Below are positions 36,204 to 50,754 of a stretch of 64,000 nt of DNA, piece after piece. The stretch is from Diphasiastrum complanatum (Eukaryota; Streptophyta; Lycopodiopsida; Lycopodiales; Lycopodiaceae). The stretch lies in the NCBI GenBank assembly GCA_029204225.1, contig CM055113.1:27058995-27122994 (forward strand), read 5' to 3'. How positions within the stretch are numbered: the first letter of the stretch is position 1; every line of letters starts with the position of its first letter. The position numbers and the translations under genes were made by a program. The notes under the pieces are model-generated. The model saw only the letters and a program-made list of their open reading frames with translations. It made no database searches and was not told the origin of the DNA.

Positions 36204-36258
36204 ATGTGTGTGTGTGTGTATACATATATACATATATATGTATATGTATATACATCAA
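36204..36258. repeat. (GT)n / (AT)n compound microsatellite
   Basis: A short GT run passes directly into alternating TATACATATA repeats. Confidence 0.9.
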
Positions 36259-36717
36259 AGGTCCAAGTGCCATGTACGGCACTGGGTACGGCACGGGTTC
36301 CGTAGGTGCTGTACAGGTGCCGTGGAACTTCAGTGTCACGGAACCCATGACACCTGTTTTTTTTTTTTTAAAGTCATTTTTTTGTCTAAAACCAAAAAAA
36401 AAACCAAGGTGTCGTGGGTTACTTTGAACACTGTCTCAATTAATTTTGGACTTTTTAATTTATTTAGGACTATTTTCTACACATGGTACCAAAAGAGCCA
36501 GATAAGAAAAACAATAAAAACTTACTAATTCTTGAAGTGGGATTTTCTCAAGTTCGAATTTCATTTCAATACAACTATAAGCCAAACAAGACAAATTTGA
36601 TCAACAAGTCACAATTTAGTTAACTTTCTAAAATTTATTGATGCTTTTGTCCAATAGCTATGAGCACCTAATATAATTGTCCAAAATTAGTGTCGATCCG
36701 AATAACATAGGCAACTT

Positions 36718-36825
36718 TTAAACATAAACATTGATATAGAATTTCATAAGAAACATAAACATTGATATAGAATTTCAAAAGAAACATAAACATAATTTGA
36801 TATTTAAAAGAAACATAAACATCAC
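36718..36825. repeat. Short tandem repeat, ~31-base unit
   Basis: The unit GAAACATAAACATTGATATA + GAATTTCA occurs twice in full and then in two shortened forms, each starting GAAACATAAACAT. Confidence 0.85.
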
Positions 36826-38919
36826 TAAATCATATACTACTTTGAACAAGCTCTGTATTATAAGAACTCTCATAGAAATTTAATCACAATGTGTCATTTG
36901 CCACTAAAAGTGGTTCATATTTATAATTAATGGTCTTGGGCCAAGCCCTACATTAGTCAAGAGACTATTACAAAAGATGCACAACTTTGGTGCAATTCTA
37001 GACAAATTTGTAGAAGTTTAACCTTTTAGACTAGTGATTTACTATTTCAATATTCTAAAGGTTGAGAATTAGAAACTATTTTCAACCTTTAGAATTTCTA
37101 AAAGCCGTTAAACTTTCTACATCATGATTCCTCATGGTCTTACAATACACATGCCATGGAACACCCTAGCATACAAAAAGTCAGCTTTCTACAAGATTGC
37201 CAAGCTAGATTTACAGCTGAAATTACAGAAGGAATTACACGTCTTTTGGAGCCAAATTTGGCCTTGTTGCAGATTCGGAATCTGCCAACACTTACTAAAT
37301 TAAATACATTACAAGTCCAATAATTATGGCGACAAAGATTGTAACCAAGACTCTACAACTACAATCTACAGTATAGCCGTGTGCTTTAATTGTTTTTTTT
37401 GCCTTTGATTTCCATGCATGAACAACTGTATCTACATCCATATATTGTGATCCATCATTGTTCGGAATCCATTCTTTCCCTAAGCAATTTTTGTACAGCT
37501 TCGAGTTGTGAACATGTCTCTGGTTTCTATGTCGTTGATTAGATTTTGGTTCATACCATAATGCTTTAAACTCTGTGGCCAAGCCTTCTGAGTTTTTCTT
37601 CACTTCGACATCTTTTGCCACCCAAATAGGTATGGAACCCTCCACAACATCTTCATCTGGAGGCCACATTACAACGAACTTGTCCAACACAACTTCTCTA
37701 CGTGGGATGAATTCAACCAGAGGTGCATCAACTTTTCGCCCACAAAACCTCCGGGGTAATAACTCTACATCCATTTCGACCTCATTGATCGAAGTTGATA
37801 CAGATGAATCGAAAGTGGTTGGCAAGGATTGTGGCCAAAAAGCCTCTTGGCTATACATCAATCCTGATAATATTTTTTTTTTGGAAAGATATTTGGTTTC
37901 CACCACACATGCATCATTGTGAGCCTTGTATTTTGGAAACTTCTGGCTCATGAACCGCAAATAATCAATAAAGGACATTACTCCTTTCATTTCATCTGGA
38001 TCCAAATCCTTTGTGGATGCTAGAAAGATGGCTTCATCTTTTGAAAGTACACGCTGCAACAGTTTGAAAGGTTCACTCCGTGCATTGTCTCCATTATTAG
38101 AATAGTATTTCCATTGCATGGTTGGCTCACCATTCATCATTTGAAAACAAAAATAGTGAGGATTGGTGTGTCCTTCTAAGCCCTCATTTCCTTGAGCAAT
38201 ACAAGGATCTATACATTGTTTCTAGTCTACCATTCGTTCCAGTATTGCTACTTCAGTGCTTTCGATACGACCACCACCTATCTTTTCACCAATTTGTGGT
38301 AGCATATTTGGCATTGTGTGAACTGATTTGGACTTCAAAGCCCTGGATATGACACTGAAAACCTTATCTATGTCTTCATGTGTGTGGCCAACAAAAAAAA
38401 ATCCCATTTCTACCTTTTGAAAGATGTTATGTGCCACTAACATACAACAAAGACCAAAAATAAATTTGTTCTTGTTCTCCCTCCAACAATTGTCAGCTTG
38501 AATACGTAAGATTGGAGGTAAGTTACCACATGATGCTTGTACCTTTCTTATTGCTCGCATTATTGATGTGGCAAATTGATTGCTATCATGAGCATGCAAG
38601 GTATCAATCCAAACATCACAAAGCAACTTGAATCTATGAACGAATACCCCACAAACATGTCTTTTCAAAAATTGATTTTCATCTGTTTGTGACCATCTTG
38701 ATCTTGCAGGATCGTTTGTCATGTTAGCATCATGTAATATATTGCTTGGGTAATCATGTTCATCGAAATCGAATTTCAAAAAATCTGAATTACGTCAGGT
38801 GGATGCATTACACTTGCAAAAATTGACGATTTTGGTGTATGTTTTGTTTGAATGCTGATTTCAGAATGACTTCTTTTATTTTTGTTGTTATCAAGAGCCT
38901 CTCCAACATTCTCCACACT

Positions 38920-39190
38920 TGTAAGAATATCCGAGTTATATGCTGATGTAGATATATTAGTGCGAGTGACCACATCCTCGACATCTATCAAGATATTCGA
39001 TAATAGCTACTTGTTCTTGACATATTACGATCATGAGAAATATCTTCGATTCTTGTCAAGATATCCGAGTTATAGTTACTTGATCTTGACATATTACGAC
39101 CTTGAGAAATATCTTCGATTTCTATCAAGATATCCGAGTTATAATTACTTGATATTGTTGTATTGCAATCAGCGGATATGTTTTTTACAT
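38920..39190. repeat. Four imperfect 69-base tandem repeats inside the DUF7869-like gene
   Basis: The copies start near 38921, 38988, 39056 and 39124, each containing AAGATATCCGAGTTATA and, in the later ones, TTGACATATTACGA and GAGAAATATCTTCGAT. The unit is 69 bases (23 codons), so expansion keeps the reading frame. Confidence 0.85.
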
Positions 39191-39232
39191 CTGCTAATTT
39201 TGTCGACGTTTTTTTGGATGCTACCCCTTTTT

Positions 39233-39347
39233 GAACCACAAGGATGGCCCAACATTGACAAATGGGCCTGCACCTACTTCCATCAATGTAACAGTGCTGC
39301 CGATATCTTTTAAGAGTGGAGATGAACCACAAGGATGGCCCAACATT
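39233..39347. repeat. 24-base direct repeat flanking a 67-base inserted segment
   Basis: Positions 39233-39256 and 39324-39347 are identical. The segment between them closely matches 52422-52488 on the forward strand (about 8 differences over 72 aligned bases, including part of the repeat). Confidence 0.85.
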
Positions 39348-39889
39348 TTCTTCATGTTGTTTCTATTTGAACATTTAGAATAATACGTAAAGTACTCAAT
39401 TAATGGTTCAGTAAATGATACATGTTTTCTCTTTTTAGAGTGCAAAGATAGCTTTGACAAACACCAAATCATTGTTTGATTTTGCATGTAGAAAGGGTCT
39501 CCGTCATCTATCGTATTATTCGCAATATTTCCTTCTATTGTAATTGAAGTTACCTTCATGATAACAAGCAAGTTTCTTTTACTGGGATAGTAGCCTTTGA
39601 ATTTAGCACTGAAAACTACTACCCCTTCAAAATCCATACAATCAACAACGTCATCAATGTTGTATAATGGACACTTGGCAAGAACGAGGTCATTCATTTT
39701 GAGAATATCTGCATTATCCCACAAGATTTTTTTTTCAATGACATCGATGGAAATATAGTTGTAAACGTCTCCTAGGTAATCAAAATCGTCATGAGGGTAT
39801 GGCAAAGGACAATCTATTTTAAACACCTTTGAAATTAGAACCACACTTTTATCCGTACTAGTTAAATAATGTTAATATATGTATATATA

Positions 39890-41310
39890 TAAATAACCCC
39901 CTGCCCCCCGCGCGGCAAGTGGGGGGGGGGGGGGGGGGGGAAATAAAAATTCAATCTATTGCAGCGGGTGGGCAGGGGGGGAAATTTAATCTATTGCGGC
40001 GGGTGGGCACGGGGTGGGGAAATTTAACGACAGGTGGGGAGAAGTAAAAGTTTAAAATAAAACTTTTTTTTTGAATTCCAACTCCCACCCACCGCGGTGG
40101 GTGGGCGGGGGGGGTGGCATATAAAAAATTTGAGTCGTTCGAACAATTCCAATCGTCGAAAATTTGAGTCTTTCCAGAATCTTTCCAGAAATTTTTGCGA
40201 AAAATTTTTCGCACTATTTACCTTGGCGAAATTTTCGCGAAAGCATCGCAAAAATTTTCGCAAAAGCATCAAGAAAATTTTTCCAAAAGCATCAAGGAAA
40301 TTTTTGGATGCTTTTGCAAAGCCTACCTTCGCAAAAATTTTCGCGCTGCCTGTCTTCGCGAAATTTTCACGAAAACAGGCATCACAAAATTTTCACGATG
40401 CTTTCACGATGTATGCTTTCGCGAAAATTTCAAGAAAGACTTGAATTTTTCTGGAAAGACTCGAATTTCCGATGACTCGTATTTTTGGAATGACCCTCAC
40501 CCGCCGCGATGGGTGGGTGCGGGGAGGAAAATATAAAAAAAAGTTTCAAAAATCTGAGTCAGCCGAAATTCGCGATGCGTGCCTTCGTGAAATTTTCACG
40601 AAGGAATGCATCGTGAATTTTTCGTTTGAAATCACGAAAGGCAAACATTACGAAAATTTCGTGATGCTTTGGCAAAATTTTCGTGAGAAAATTTTCTGCA
40701 GCTGGAGGGAGAAATCGAGTTAGTGGCAAAATTCGAGTCATTGAAAAAGTACGATCAAAAATTTTTGCGAAAGCATCAAGGAAATTTTTGCGCTGCCTGC
40801 CTTCGTGAAAATTTTGCTAAGCCTGCTTTCGCGATGCCTGCGCAAAAATTTCGCGAAAATTTTTTCTATAGTTGGAGAAGGAAATCGAGTCAGTGGGAAA
40901 ATTTGAGTCATTAGAAAAGTATGATCCTTTGGAAAAAATTCGATCCATTCGAACAAATTTAGTCGTTACAAAAAAAATTCGCATCGTTATAAAAGAATTT
41001 CGAATCATTGGAAAAATTTGAGTCTTTCCAAAAGATTCAAGCCATTTGATTTTTTTTTTAATAAACTAAAATTTTAATTTATCTCCAACCCCCCTCCCCT
41101 CCCTCCCCCGCCCACCAGCCGTAGCGAGTGGGTGCACGTGGGGGTGGGTTTTGGAAACATTAACAAAAAAAAATCCTTTTTAAATTCTGCCCCGCCCACC
41201 CACCGCGGCCCAACCAGTCCACCCGCCGCGGCAGCTGGGCATGGGGGGGGCCTTAATTAGTTTTTCTGATAAATAAAAAAGATTCAAAAACCCCTCCAAC
41301 CCGTCACACA
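39890..41310. repeat. G-rich and AT/CG-palindromic repeat block (left block)
   Basis: It begins with a pure G run of about 22 bases (39920-39941). Several GC-rich motifs of the form CCCACCC-CCGCGG-GGGTGGG follow (for example the perfect 22-base palindrome at 40084-40105). From 40150 to 40900 short modules such as GCGAAAATTTTCGC and GCATCGCGAAAATTTT are repeated irregularly in both orientations. The modules are the same type as those between the GA tracts at 43-50 kb, but no GA tract is present here. Open frames full of N-F-A-K-F words are translation artefacts. Confidence 0.8.
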
Positions 41311-41964
<654 letters not shown>

Positions 41965-42269
41965 TGGCTGTGATGGAGAAAAATTGATTCTTGAATTCTT
42001 ATTGGGCCACACGTGCCCTAAAATGCATTTGATGCGCATTTGAAAATCATGTGGCTCTATAAATTTCTAGAAAGAGAAAATTTACGAAACAATTAGAAAG
42101 ATAACGAAGTCTCTAGAAAGAGCAAAATAGAGAAGGAAAGAGATTGAGAGAAGAAAAGAGATTGATCGGAGGGAGAGCACGAGGAGTCAGATTGATAGTG
42201 AGAGTTGTAGATGCTGCTTGCTGCAAGAAGAGGATGACATGTAATCGCGAAAGAGAGGAGGAGGATGGC

Positions 42270-42695
<426 letters not shown>

Positions 42696-43074
42696 AGACC
42701 CATTTGTCCCATATCTTTATAGAACTTGACAATAGCAAAAAACATAAATAAACACCCCTACAATGCTTATTTACATTGTCTTTTGAAACTTTAAGCCTTT
42801 CTAATATCAGAGTGAATTGCTACATGCTTCAAATTTTTTTGCTCCTACAATATGGTAAATTTTTTTGCTTTCTACATGCCTTTTTCGTTAAATCTAATCT
42901 TCTAAGATAAGTAGTGTGGGTGGGGGAGAAATTAAAAAAAACCCTATGTTCTAAATGCTTTTTTATAAATCCCCCTCGCCCTGCCCACCCGGCGTACTGG
43001 GAGGGGGGGGGGGGGGAGGGACATTGATGAACATGCCATTGCAAAATTGTGGGCGGGGGGGGGGGGGGATTTAG

Positions 43075-43684
<610 letters not shown>

Positions 43685-44029
43685 TCCATTTGTCCCATAA
43701 GTCTTTATGGAACTTGACAATAGCAAAAAAATAGAAATAAATTTTTAGGCTTTCTTATATTAGAGTGAATTGCTAACTACGTCAGATTTTTTTGCTCCTA
43801 CAATATGGAATCAGAGTCCTACATGCGTCAAATTTCGCTTTCTCCATGTCTTTTTGGCTAAATCTAATTTTCTAAGATAAGTAGTGTGGGCGGGGAAGAA
43901 GTTAAAAAAAACCTTTTTGTTCTAAATGTTTTTTTATAAATTCTTCCCCACCCCACCCCCCGCACCCACCTATTGCGGGGGTGGAACATTGACGGAAATG
44001 CCATCGCGAAATTGTGTGTGGAGGGGCAG

Positions 44030-44390
44030 GAAAGCTTTTGCGAAGGCACGATTCGCGAAATTTTCATGAAGGCATCACGAAAATTTTGCGATGCAGCTTG
44101 TGCGCGAAAATTTTGCGAAGGCATCACGAAATTTTCGAGAAAATTTAGCGAGCAGGCTGCATCGCACAATTTTCGCGATGCCTACGCGAAATTTCGCCAT
44201 GCAGCCTGCCTGCAAAAATTTGCGAATCTCAAAAATTTCGTACAGGCATCGCAAAATTTTCGAGATTCGCAAAATTTTCGCACGTAGGCTACATCGCAAA
44301 AATTTCGCAACGCTTTCGCAAAAATTACGCGAATGCATCTAAAAATTATGCAATTGCATCAGGAAAATTGTTGAGAGATGTTGAGAGACG
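44030..44390. repeat. Palindromic module block 2
   Basis: It matches 46395-46765 almost word for word, which shows a block-level duplication at ~2.37 kb. It ends in TTGAGAGATGTTGAGAGACG, the seed of the next GA tract. Confidence 0.85.
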
Positions 44391-44429
44391 GGAGAGAGAG
44401 AGAGAGAGGAGTTTTGTGAGGTGTTGGAG

Positions 44430-44571
<142 letters not shown>

Positions 44572-44614
44572 CATTTGTCCCATAAGTCTTTATGAAACTT
44601 GACAATGACAAAAA

Positions 44615-44856
44615 AATAGACATCTCAAAATTTCGCGCTAACATCTCAAAATTTTCTCAAAGGCGCCAGTCGTGAAATTTCACGCAGGCATTTGCGAAAA
44701 TTTCGTGATGCAGCCTGCGCGCAAAAAATTCGCGCAGGCATCGCAAAAATTTCGAGATATCTGTTGGAAATTTTCACGAAGGCGCGATTCGCAAAATTTT
44801 TGCACATTGGCTACATCGCGAAAATTTCACGATGCCTTTGCGAAAATTTATGACAG
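44615..44856. repeat. Palindromic module block 3
   Basis: It matches 46905-47112. It contains AGGCGCCAGTCGTGAAATTT (44655) and ends TTTATGACAGATGTTGAGAG before a GA tract, exactly as the second copy does. Confidence 0.85.
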
Positions 44857-44858
44857 AT

Positions 44859-44997
<139 letters not shown>

Positions 44998-45199
44998 TTT
45001 TTGTTCTCCATGCCTTTTTCGTTAAATCTAATCTTCTAAGTTAGGTAGTGTGGGCGGGGGAGAAGTTAAAAAAAACCTTTTGCTCTAAATGCTTTTTTAT
45101 AAATTCTCCTCCCACCCGCTCCCGCTGCGGGGAGGCAATCATTGACGAAAATGCCATCGTGAAATTGTGGTGGGGAGGGGGGGGGGGGAAGGGGGGGGG

Positions 45200-45660
45200 G
45201 CTTTCGCGAAGGCGCGATTCGCGACATTTTCTCACGCAGGCTGCATCGCGAAAATTTTGCGGTGCCTTCGTGTGATTCGCGAAAATTTTGTGATGGAGCC
45301 TGCGCACGAAAATTTTCAAAGGCATCATAAAATTTTCGTGAATTGCACCTTCTCAAAAATTTCGTGCCAGGCTGCATCGTGAAAATTTTGCGATGTCTGC
45401 GCAAAATTTTGCAATGCAACCGACAATGCATCTCGAAATTTTTGCGAAGGCGCGAGTCGCAAAATTTCACGCAAGAATTGCAAAAATTTCGGGATGTAGC
45501 CTACATGCGAAAACTTTGCGAATCTCAAAAATTTTGCGTATGCATTGCGAAAATTTTGAGATGCCTGCGCAAAATTTTCGAGACGACGCGATTCGTAAAA
45601 TTTTTGAGCGTAGGCTGCATCGCGAAAATTTCTTGATGCCTTCGTGAGAATTGTTGAGAG
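45200..45660. repeat. Palindromic module block 4
   Basis: Second copy of block 1 (43075-43545), with scattered base changes and small indels. Confidence 0.85.
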
Positions 45661-45662
45661 AT

Positions 45663-45666
<4 letters not shown>

Positions 45667-45739
<73 letters not shown>
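45667..45739. repeat. (GA)n tract in array unit
   Basis: About 73 bases of GA repeat, followed by segment B at 45744. Confidence 0.97.
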
Positions 45740-45743
<4 letters not shown>

Positions 45744-45862
45744 CATTTGTCCCATAAGTCTTTATGGAACTTGACAATAGCAAAAAAATAGAAATAAATT
45801 TTTAGGCTTTCTTATATTAGAGTGAATTGCTACCTACGTCAGATTTTTTTGCTCCTACAATA

Positions 45863-45876
45863 TGGTATCAGAGTCC
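45863..45876 (+). other. Primer-binding-site-like sequence inside the array
   Basis: TGGTATCAGAGTCC follows CTCCTACAATA. In copia-type elements TGGTATCAGAGC, complementary to the initiator methionine tRNA, directly follows the LTR. A diverged form, TGGAATCAGAGTCC, is at 43805. Confidence 0.5.
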
Positions 45877-46394
45877 TACACTCGAGAGTTGCGAGCGGTT
45901 GCGTGCGAAATATAAAAAGAGAGAGAGACCCGTCAGAGCGCCTGTCGGCCATCACCACCAGTGGAATGTGTCGGTGGGACGGTCATCTGGCAGAGAGCGT
46001 GACAGCACGAGGGCCATCACAACCCTGCGGTAATCGCGCTCAAGCCAACAAGCCACATCTCGTCCTCCGGGTTGTGGAGATTGTCTATGCACAAAGGCAT
46101 AGATCAGATGCACGACCTATAGAACAGATCTTGTTCAAGTATAGTCATGGGAGACAATGTCGAACTTTGGGTATATGTATGGCCGAGGGACATTCTAGAA
46201 AATTTCGCTTTCTCCATGTCTTTTTGGCAAAATCTAATTTTCTAAAATTAGTGTGGGCGGGGAAGAAGTTAAAAAAAACCTTTTTGTTCTAAATGTTTAT
46301 TTATAAATTCTTCCCCACCCCACCTCCCGCACCCACTTGCTGTGAGGGTGGAACATTGACGGAAATGCCATCACGAAATTGTGTGTGGGGTGGG

Positions 46395-46765
46395 AGGAAA
46401 ATTTTCTCGAAGGCACGATTCACAAAATTTTCATGAAGGCATCGCGAAAATTTTGCGATGCAGCTTGTGCGCGAAAATTTTGCAAAGGCATCATGAAAAT
46501 TTCTCGAGCAGGCTGCATCGCAAAATTTTTGCGATGCCTGCGCGAAATTTTGCCATGCAGCCTGCCTGCAAAAATTTTGCGAATCTCAAAAATTTCACAC
46601 AGGCATCGCAAAATTTTTGAGATTCACAAAATTTTGCTCGTAGGCTACATCGCGAAAATTTCGCAACGCATTCGCAAAAATTACGTGAATGCATCTAAAA
46701 TTACGCGAATGCATCTAAAAATTATGCAATTGCATCAGGAAAATTGTTGAGAGATGTTGAGAGAG
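46395..46765. repeat. Palindromic module block 5
   Basis: Second copy of block 2 (44030-44390). It carries an extra copy of ATTACG(T/C)GAATGCATCTAAA near 46681-46705. Confidence 0.85.
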
Positions 46766-46766
46766 C

Positions 46767-46770
<4 letters not shown>

Positions 46771-46855
<85 letters not shown>
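46771..46855. repeat. (GA)n tract in array unit
   Basis: About 85 bases of GA repeat followed by segment B at 46858. Confidence 0.97.
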
Positions 46856-46857
<2 letters not shown>

Positions 46858-46904
46858 CATTTGTCCCATAAGTCTTTATGGAACTTGACAATGACAAAAA
46901 AACA

Positions 46905-47110
46905 AACACGTGAAGGCGCCAGTCGTGAAATTTCACGCAGGCATTGTGAAAATTTTGTGATGCAGCCTGCGCGCAAAAAATTTGTGCAGGCATCGCAAAA
47001 ATTTCGAGATATCTGCGGGAAATTTTCACGAAGGCGCGATTCGCAAAATTTTTGTGCATTGGCTGCATCGCAAAAATTTCACGATGCCTTCACAAAAATT
47101 TATGACAGAT

Positions 47111-47112
<2 letters not shown>
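46905..47112. repeat. Palindromic module block 6
   Basis: Second copy of block 3 (44615-44856). Confidence 0.85.

Positions 47113-47114
<2 letters not shown>

Positions 47115-47191
<77 letters not shown>
47115..47191. repeat. (GA)n tract in array unit
   Basis: About 77 bases of GA repeat with one T interruption near 47173. Confidence 0.97.
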
Positions 47192-47192
<1 letters not shown>

Positions 47193-47389
47193 GAGTTTTT
47201 GTGAGGTGTTCTCCATGCCTTTTTCGTTAAATCTAATCTTCTAAGTTAAGTAGTGTGGGCGGGGGAGAAGTTAAAAAAAACCTTTTGTTCTAAATGCTTT
47301 TTTATAAATTCTCCTCCCACCCCTTCCCGCTGCAGGGAGGCAAACATTGACGAAAATGCCATCGTGAAATTGTGGTGGGGAGGGGGGGA

Positions 47390-47908
47390 TTTTTCGCGAA
47401 GGCACGATTTTCAAAATTTTCACGTGCAGGTTGCATTGTGAAAATTTCGCGGTGCCTTTGCGAAGGCACAATTCGTGAAAACTTCGCGAAGGTATCGCGA
47501 GAATTTTGCAAGGCAGCCTGCGCGCAAAAATTTTGAGAAAGCATCACGAAATTTTTTGAGATTCGCAAAATTTTGCACAGGCATCGCAAAATTTTCGAGA
47601 TTCAAAATTTTCGCGCGTAGGGTGCATCGCGAAAATTTCACGATGCCTTTGCGAATGCATCTCAAAAGTTTTGCGAAGGCGCGAGTCGCAAAATTTCGCA
47701 CAAGCATCGCAAAAATTTTGCAATGCCTGCACAAAATTTTGCGATGCAACCTGCGCGCAAAAATTTCGCTCATGCATCAAGAGAATTTTGAGATATCTGT
47801 GCAAAATTTTCACAAAAGAGCGATTCACAAAATTTTCGTACGTAGCCTGCATTGCGAAAATTTTGCAATGCCTTCACGAGAATTGTTGAGAGATATTGAG
47901 AGAGCAAA
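47390..47908. repeat. Palindromic module block 7
   Basis: The longest uninterrupted module block of the right part, with the same vocabulary (GGCATCGCAAAATTTT, GCGCGTAGGGTGCATCGCG). It ends AATTGTTGAGAGATATTGAGAG, the GA seed. Confidence 0.8.
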
Positions 47909-47933
47909 GAGAGAGAGAGAGGATTTGTGATGT

Positions 47934-48035
<102 letters not shown>

Positions 48036-48059
48036 CATTTGTGTTCGTGGGGGGGGGGG

Positions 48060-48700
48060 GGGAGGACATTGGCAAAAATGCCATCGCGAAATTTTCGCAA
48101 GGGCATCGCAAAAATTTCGCGAAGGCATCGCAAATTTTTGGTTAATGTTCCCCCACCCCACCACCCACCCACCGTAGCGGGTGGGAGGAGTATTTATAAA
48201 AAAACATTGTGGGCGGAGGGAGAAAATTTTTTGCAGTGCCTTTATGAAATTTCGCGGTGCCTTCATGAAATTTTTGCGAAGGTGCGATTAGCAAAAATTT
48301 CACGAATCTCAAAAATTTCGCGCAGGCACCAGGAAAATTTTGAGATTCGCGAAACGCGAAATTTCTCAGAAGGCGCGAGTTGCGAAATTTCGCGCAGGCA
48401 TCGCGGAAATTTCGAGATTCACGAAACATGAAATTTTTGCGGAGGTGAGATTTGTAGAATTTCGCTCAGGCATGGCAAAAATTTTACAATGCCTTCACGA
48501 AATTTCGCAAATCGCGCCTTTGCGAGATTTTCACGAATGCATCTCAAAATTTCCGTGAAGGCACAAGTCGCAAATTTTCACGAAGCCTTCGCAAAAAATT
48601 TGTGAAGGTTCGATTCACAAAAGTTTCACGAATTGCCCCTTCGTGAGCCTTTGCGAAATTTTTGCGAAGGTGCGAGCCGCGAAATTTTGCAAAGGCAAGG
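48060..48700. repeat. Palindromic module block 8
   Basis: Irregular module block interrupted near 48150-48190 by the C/G-rich palindrome CCCACCGTAGCGGGTGGG. It passes into the GC-rich segment near 48700. Confidence 0.8.
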
Positions 48701-49135
48701 CTAGCCACACCAGGGGTCCAGCGCCCGCACGCCACAAGTCGTGTAGCGCCATGGGTCTATGTCCAGCGCTGGCAGTGCACCATGGGCACCGACGCCCGCA
48801 CCAGAGGTCCCCCGGTGCCACATCGGCAGTGCCCGACCCGGACTGGTAGCGTTGGAAGCAAACTAGATTGCTGGCGCACCAGCGCAGGACCTGGTGCCAG
48901 AGCCCGGAGAGCGGCTACCAACCCACGCTGTGGATTCCGGCGCTAGCTCTAGGCCGCAGGCACCTTGGCCGATAGAGGTCGGCGCTGGCGGGACGTGGGT
49001 TGCAACGTTTCTAAGGGTGGGCCTTTGTAATGCAATCCCCGCAAGGCACTAGGATCAGGCTCGGTGGCACAAAAGCATGATAGGAAGATGTCGGTGGCCC
49101 GAGAGTTGTGGGTGATTGTGTGCGAAATATTAAAA
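48700..49135. repeat. GC-rich segment, first copy
   Basis: A sharp change to GC-rich, non-palindromic DNA. The part from 48850 to 49135 has a second copy at 50190-50570 (shared words GCAAACT, CGCACCAGC, GCCAGAGCCCGGAGAGC, GGCGGGACGTGGGTTGCAAC, TGCAATCCCCGCAAGGCAC). The end, CGAGAGTTG to GAGAGAGACCC, also occurs after the primer-binding-like site at 45882, so it belongs to the element's internal leader. Open frames in it do not resemble a known protein. Confidence 0.7.
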
Positions 49136-49213
49136 GAGAGAGAGACCCATCAGAGCACCTGTCGGCCATCACCACCAATGGAATGTGTCGGTGCGACGGT
49201 CATCTGGCAGAGA

Positions 49214-49366
<153 letters not shown>

Positions 49367-49684
49367 CATTTGTCCCATAAGTCTTTATGGAACTGACAAT
49401 AGCAAAAAAACATAAATAAACCCCCCCCCCCACAATGCTTATTTACATTGTCTTTTGAAATTTTTAGGCTTTCTTTTATCAGAGTGAATTGCTATATGTT
49501 TCAAATTCTTTTGCTCCTACAATATGGTAAATTTTTTTGCCATGTCTTTTTCGTTAAATCTAACCTTCTAAGTTAAGTAGTGTGGTCGTGGAGAAGTTAA
49601 AAAAAACCTTTTGTTTTAAATGCTTTTTTATAATTGTTCCCATATTCCCCCCACCCCTCGCTCACCCGCCGTAGTGGGTGGGTG

Positions 49685-50150
49685 GAGGGATGGCTGCATC
49701 GTGAAAATTTCGCGGTGCCTTTGCACGATTCGCAAAAATCTCGCGAAGGCATCGCGAGAATTTTATGATGTAGCCTGCGCACGAAAATTTTTGAAGGCAT
49801 CATGCGCAGGCTGCATCGCGAAAATTTTGCGATGCAACCTACGCGCAAAAATTTTGTGAATCTCAAAATTTTTGCACAAGCATCGTGAAATTTTTGAGAT
49901 TTGCAAAATTTTTGCGCGCAGGCTGCATCGTGAAAACTTCGCGATGCCTTCGCGAAAATTTCCCGAATGCATCGCAAAATTTTCACGAAGGCGCGAGGCA
50001 CGAAATTTCACGTAGGCATCGCAAAAATTTCGCGATGCAGCCTGTGTGCAAAAATTCCGCAAACTGCGAAAATTTTGCGCATGCATCGGGAAAATATCGA
50101 GATGCTTGAGTGAAATTTTCAGGATGACACGATTCGCAAAATTTTTGTCC
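49685..50150. repeat. Palindromic module block 9
   Basis: Irregular modules as in the other blocks. It lies between the two copies of the ~1.35 kb duplication. Confidence 0.8.
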
Positions 50151-50159
50151 CCTTGAACC

Positions 50160-50590
50160 TGCGCCCGCTCCCGATTTGGCGTCGAAGCAACGCTAGAAGC
50201 AAACTGGACTCCCGACGCACCAGCACAGGCCCTAGCGCCAGAGCCCGGAGAGCAGCCACCAACCCACCCTGTGCATTCCGACGCCAGCGCTAGGCCGCGG
50301 GCACCTTGACCTACAGCGGCCGGTGCTGGCGGGACGTGGGTTGCAACATTTCTAAGGGTGGGCCTTAGTAATGCAATCCCCGCAAGGCACCGGGATCAGG
50401 CTCGGTGCCACAAAAGCGTGATAGGGAGCCATCGACATCGTCCTGCATGCACGACAGCCTCCAGGGCACCATCCCCTCCATGGCTCCGACGCAATGTTCT
50501 GCAGCTCTCCGGGGGACGTCAACTCGAGAGTTGTGGGTGATTGTGTGCGAAATATTAAAAGAGAGAGAGACCCGTCAAAGCGCCTGTCGG
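50160..50590. repeat. GC-rich segment, second copy
   Basis: Matches 48850-49160 with substitutions. It carries an extra ~90-base stretch near 50430-50520 not present in the first copy. Confidence 0.7.
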
Positions 50591-50630
50591 CCATCACCAC
50601 TAGTGGAATGTGTCAGTGGGATGGTCATCT

Positions 50631-50754
<124 letters not shown>

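Larger units (their letters stand above)
37295..39844 (-). pseudogene. DUF7869-like protein (RNase H-like fold, possibly transposase-derived), broken
   Basis: The reverse strand carries about 800 residues in several frames. 39844-39221 is an unassigned N-terminal part. 39190-38920 holds four 23-residue repeats (SSNYNSDIL..IEDIS). 38779-37295 is one long frame with a single TAG near 38228, in the context MVD-stop-KQC where Trp is usual. Its core has ILRIQADNCWRENKNKF and GFFFVGHTHEDIDKVFSVIS, the signature I associate with the Pfam family DUF7869 (name from memory), thought to be transposon-derived. The C-terminus ends in a strongly hydrophobic stretch, VTIFVAIIIGLVMYLI, which would act as a membrane tail and is unexpected for a transposase. 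A frameshift at the T-run near 38785 joins the repeat region to the core. The function is unknown. Confidence 0.65.
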
